Below, piece by piece: positions 8,911-10,918 of a DNA stretch of 10,918 nucleotides. The position numbers and the translations under genes are program-made. Within the stretch, counting starts at the first letter, position 1. Each line of letters begins with the position of its first letter. The notes beneath the pieces were generated by a model. That model did not search any database. It was not told the DNA's origin and saw only the letters and a program-made list of their open reading frames with translations. The DNA comes from Euperipatoides rowelli (Eukaryota > Onychophora > Udeonychophora > Euonychophora > Peripatopsidae), in NCBI GenBank assembly GCA_003024985.2, contig PXIH01S0053465.1. One strand, given 5' to 3'.

Positions 8911-9253
8911 CCACACAGTATATTTTAATATCAATATTATTATTGCCTGCACTTATAAATTTGTTTAATAATTAAAGTTTATCTAATTGCCAAGTTTCTC
9001 TGACATTCTTTTCTTCCCCCTTTAATACCACACCCTTACCTTAAAGTCTTATCTCCTTTTTTAATTCGGACTTGAAAATGCGGTACCTGCAACTTTGACA
9101 AAAATCATTGGGTCTCACTTTTAAGATGCAATCTGTATAAGTCTGATTATTCTTGAGTAAAAGCCCTATTCAGTGAGTGCCACAACTCACCTCCATTATT
9201 TTATGAATATTTTTTTTACATTTTTTATATAAATTCTTTTAACAATGGTTTGC
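8911..9253. other. AT-rich upstream flank of the TMEM272-like gene
   Basis: No gene is visible. A TATA-like sequence, TATATAAA, lies at 9226-9233, about 265 bases before the probable start codon at 9499. In such AT-rich DNA it carries little weight as a promoter call. Confidence 0.3.
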
Positions 9254-9349
9254 AAATTTAAACAATGCTAAAACTGAATGCAAGCTTCATCAGCATAACA
9301 TTGTATACTATATTATTATTATTCATCAGCTATAGCATTGTTTAAATTT
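9254..9349. repeat. Foldback with perfect 17-bp inverted repeats
   Basis: AAATTTAAACAATGCTA (9254-9270) and TAGCATTGTTTAAATTT (9333-9349) are exact reverse complements separated by 62 bases. A diverged direct repeat overlaps the right arm: TTCATCAGCATAACATTGT (9286-9304) against 9322-9341. The structure lies 150 bases before the start codon of the membrane-protein gene, so it is in its promoter or 5' leader. It may be a small foldback transposon remnant or a transcribed hairpin. Confidence 0.75.
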
Positions 9350-9498
9350 CAGTCTTGAAGATCATTTCTTATAGGGATATATTCTTTCATTATTTTTTGC
9401 TCATCTACCATGATCGCCTTGAAATTCATCACTGCAACTGAGTCAAATTGCTGTTGCAAAGAACAAGAACGTTTCTAGATGAAAACCATTATTTTACA

Positions 9499-10170
9499 AT
9501 GAACATTAGTAATATTCCGTGTCCTGATTTGCAGCTTCAGCCAGTCAATAAAAATAATCTTCCATCCTATGAACAGCTAACCATTACCCCTGATGGTCTA
9601 TCTCCATCTTATGAATCTATTTTTGGTCCTGTTAAGCATGTCCATAGTACATCAAGAGTTTATGACTTCTTTCAAAATGTGTTCAGGTTTATGCAAATCA
9701 GTATTAGTTATACTAACGTACTTGATTTTCCATTATTCCCCCTATTAAGTCTAATTGCTGGAATAATGTTCCATAACTCCTGTCCAGTGGAAGTTATGAT
9801 CCCGATATTTTTAACTGTTTTTGGAATTAAAGGAATCATTAGTGGTTTATTACAATTATATTTATACAAACATCTACAGAATGATCATCCTGACCTTAAA
9901 AAAGATCCAAACAGTAAAGCAATAATAGTTATTATTATTGAAATCATTCAGAACATTTTGCAATGGTTTAGTTTTATTTGGAACATAGCAGGAAGTGTAT
10001 GGATCTACAGAACACATCCTAATTATGAATACTCAGATGACTCTCCAGAAAGCTATTGTTTCCATGGTATATATCTCATGGCCTACTGCTTGATCACTTT
10101 AGCAAATATAACTGCAGCTATATTCTTTTTAGGGGCCTATTGTTTCCTTTATATTAATACCATACTGTAG
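9499..10170 (+). CDS. TMEM272-like four-pass transmembrane protein
   Basis: This intact frame of 223 residues looks like a member of the animal TMEM272-like family, whose biochemical role is, to my knowledge, not established. The cytosolic-type N-terminus has two PSYE repeats: LPSYEQL (residues 21-27) and SPSYESIFGPVK (35-46), the latter a family hallmark. LPSY fits the L/PPxY form bound by WW domains, and YEQL and YESI fit YxxΦ sorting signals. Hydrophobic segments lie at about 75-91, 97-122, 141-170 and 190-219. Family marks are CPVEVMIPIFL (95-105) after helix 1, WNIAGSVWIY (161-170) ending helix 3, and a Cys before helix 4. The ATG at 9499 has A at -3 and is the first in-frame ATG after a TGA at 9439-9441. 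An upstream exon joined at TTTCTAG (9478) is an alternative. AATAAA follows at 10180. No disruption is seen, in contrast to all neighbours. Plasma or internal membrane location is inferred. Confidence 0.8.
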   Translation: MNISNIPCPDLQLQPVNKNNLPSYEQLTITPDGLSPSYESIFGPVKHVHSTSRVYDFFQNVFRFMQISISYTNVLDFPLFPLLSLIAGIMFHNSCPVEVMIPIFLTVFGIKGIISGLLQLYLYKHLQNDHPDLKKDPNSKAIIVIIIEIIQNILQWFSFIWNIAGSVWIYRTHPNYEYSDDSPESYCFHGIYLMAYCLITLANITAAIFFLGAYCFLYINTIL

Positions 10171-10179
10171 AATCTAAGA

Positions 10180-10185
10180 AATAAA
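10180..10185 (+). promoter_or_regulatory. Polyadenylation signal AATAAA
   Basis: The canonical hexamer begins ten bases after the stop codon of the TMEM272-like gene. This would give a very short 3' UTR of a few tens of bases. AT-rich DNA offers many chance hexamers, but the position is right for use. Confidence 0.55.
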
Positions 10186-10507
10186 CTAATCCTTTCAATT
10201 TTTATGTTGTTGTTATTTGATATTTTTCTAAAATAATTTTTAGTCAATTTAAAATATACTAGCTTACCCACTACCCCAACTTCACCTAAAAAAAACAAAA
10301 AAACATTGAAATTTCAATATTTTTTGTAAAAAAGTAATCGTACAAATACCATTTTAGTGACAATCACAAATTTAAATTTAAAAAAAAAAAGTACAATCTT
10401 TGTCTAATTGTCCATTTTCAATTTTTAATATCAATCAATAACAAAATTAATTATATACTGCAAATGCCTAGAAAAAAATTTAAGCATCTCGATACCAAAA
10501 TTTGTCA
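10186..10507. other. AT-rich spacer between the membrane gene and the non-LTR element
   Basis: I see no gene here. It contains A-runs, a 14-bp palindrome ATTGAAATTTCAAT at 10305-10318, and TA-rich sequence. Part of it may be the 3' tail of the minus-strand non-LTR retrotransposon, whose end I cannot define. Confidence 0.5.
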
Positions 10508-10918
10508 TCAGTCTACATCAATCCACTGCTGGATGAAGGCCTCCCCAAGATTTCTCCATGAATTTCTATCTTCAGCAATTCGTTTCCAACTATATCCAGA
10601 GAACTTTTTTATTTCATCCTCCCATCTGACATTAGGTCTTCTTCATGGTAATTTTCTGTCCCTTGGAATCCAGTTGAGTATTTCTGTAGTCCATCTATTA
10701 ATTTCTCTTCTTGCTATATGCCCTGCCCATTTCCATTTTAAATTCTTTGCACTTTTAATAATATCACAAACATTTGTTTGTGCTCTAATCCATTTAATTA
10801 TTTTTCTATCTCTCTGGGTTACTCCTATCATGCACCTTTCCATATTTCTTAGAGTGGTTTGTAGCTTTTGAATCATCTTTGCATTGAGTGTCCAAGTTTC
10901 AGCTCCATATGTCATCAC
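10508..10918 (-). pseudogene. C-terminal end of non-LTR retrotransposon ORF (probably RTE clade), partial
   Basis: This is the downstream end of an endonuclease-reverse transcriptase polyprotein of a non-LTR (LINE-type) element. The catalytic endonuclease and RT domains lie to the right, outside the window. The frame is open from the window edge to TGA at 10643-10645 and continues in the same frame for 44 more codons to TGA at 10508-10510. Visible family blocks in order: YGAETWTL, the MERCMIGVTQRDRK segment, WKWAGHIARR, RWTTEILNW, then beyond the stop RRPNVRWEDE and RNSWRNLGEAFIQQW. That last block is the usual end of these proteins. One in-frame stop and no frameshift suggest a fairly young inactive copy, in contrast to the gypsy remnant. 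RTE clade is my recollection of where this C-terminal pattern occurs. The open frame on the opposite strand (10464-10871) is its shadow. Confidence 0.85.

Noticed and set aside
10464-10871. 135-codon plus-strand open frame with hydrophobic runs
   Set aside because: It is antisense to the non-LTR ORF, whose conserved blocks are clear on the minus strand.
1-10918. tRNA genes and hammerhead ribozymes
   Set aside because: I looked for B-box-like GGTTCGA motifs and CTGATGA...GAAA cores and found no complete arrangement on inspection; a covariance search was not possible.

Overview
The window reads as nuclear DNA of an animal, most likely an invertebrate. It is strongly AT-rich, gene-poor and full of decayed transposable elements, minisatellites and compound microsatellites. 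The one intact gene belongs to a metazoan four-helix membrane-protein family and is followed by a eukaryotic polyadenylation signal. I see no bacterial operon, ribosome binding site, CRISPR array, tRNA or rRNA. The exact taxon cannot be fixed. The transposon types and the TMEM272-like protein would suit a mollusc or another marine invertebrate, but that is a guess.

Layout: 1-300 holds a two-copy 44-bp tandem duplication running into a foldback structure. About 300-3640 is AT-rich sequence with small palindromes and no recognisable gene. From 3647 to 4392, minus strand, a relay of open frames looks like a decayed coding sequence that I cannot name. From about 4504 to 6124 there is a broken Ty3/gypsy-type LTR retrotransposon: probable 5' LTR, a primer-binding-site-like TGGCGACGAGG, Gag start, protease tail, reverse transcriptase and the first part of the RNase H region. 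It has stops, frameshifts and internal deletions, and has lost its YxDD active site. Its 3' half (rest of RNase H, integrase, 3' LTR) is absent. At that breakpoint a minisatellite of about 21 units of 30-36 bp begins (6125-6868), with an internal 309-bp higher-order duplication.

From 6896 to 8600 there are small hairpins and AT-rich filler. A compound microsatellite of TA, GA, TAGA, TACA and TACC runs from 8603 to 8857. A perfect 17-bp inverted repeat (9254-9349) lies just upstream of the intact gene at 9499-10170, a TMEM272-like four-pass membrane protein in one exon with AATAAA ten bases after its stop. At the right edge, on the minus strand, is the 3' end of a non-LTR retrotransposon ORF (probably RTE clade) with one internal stop, running off the window.

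The genes do not form a pathway. The window is one host gene in a repeat-rich neighbourhood. I found no convincing new functional system. The most unusual structures are the higher-order minisatellite fused to a truncated retroelement, the foldback next to the TMEM272-like gene, and the unidentified minus-strand coding remnant.
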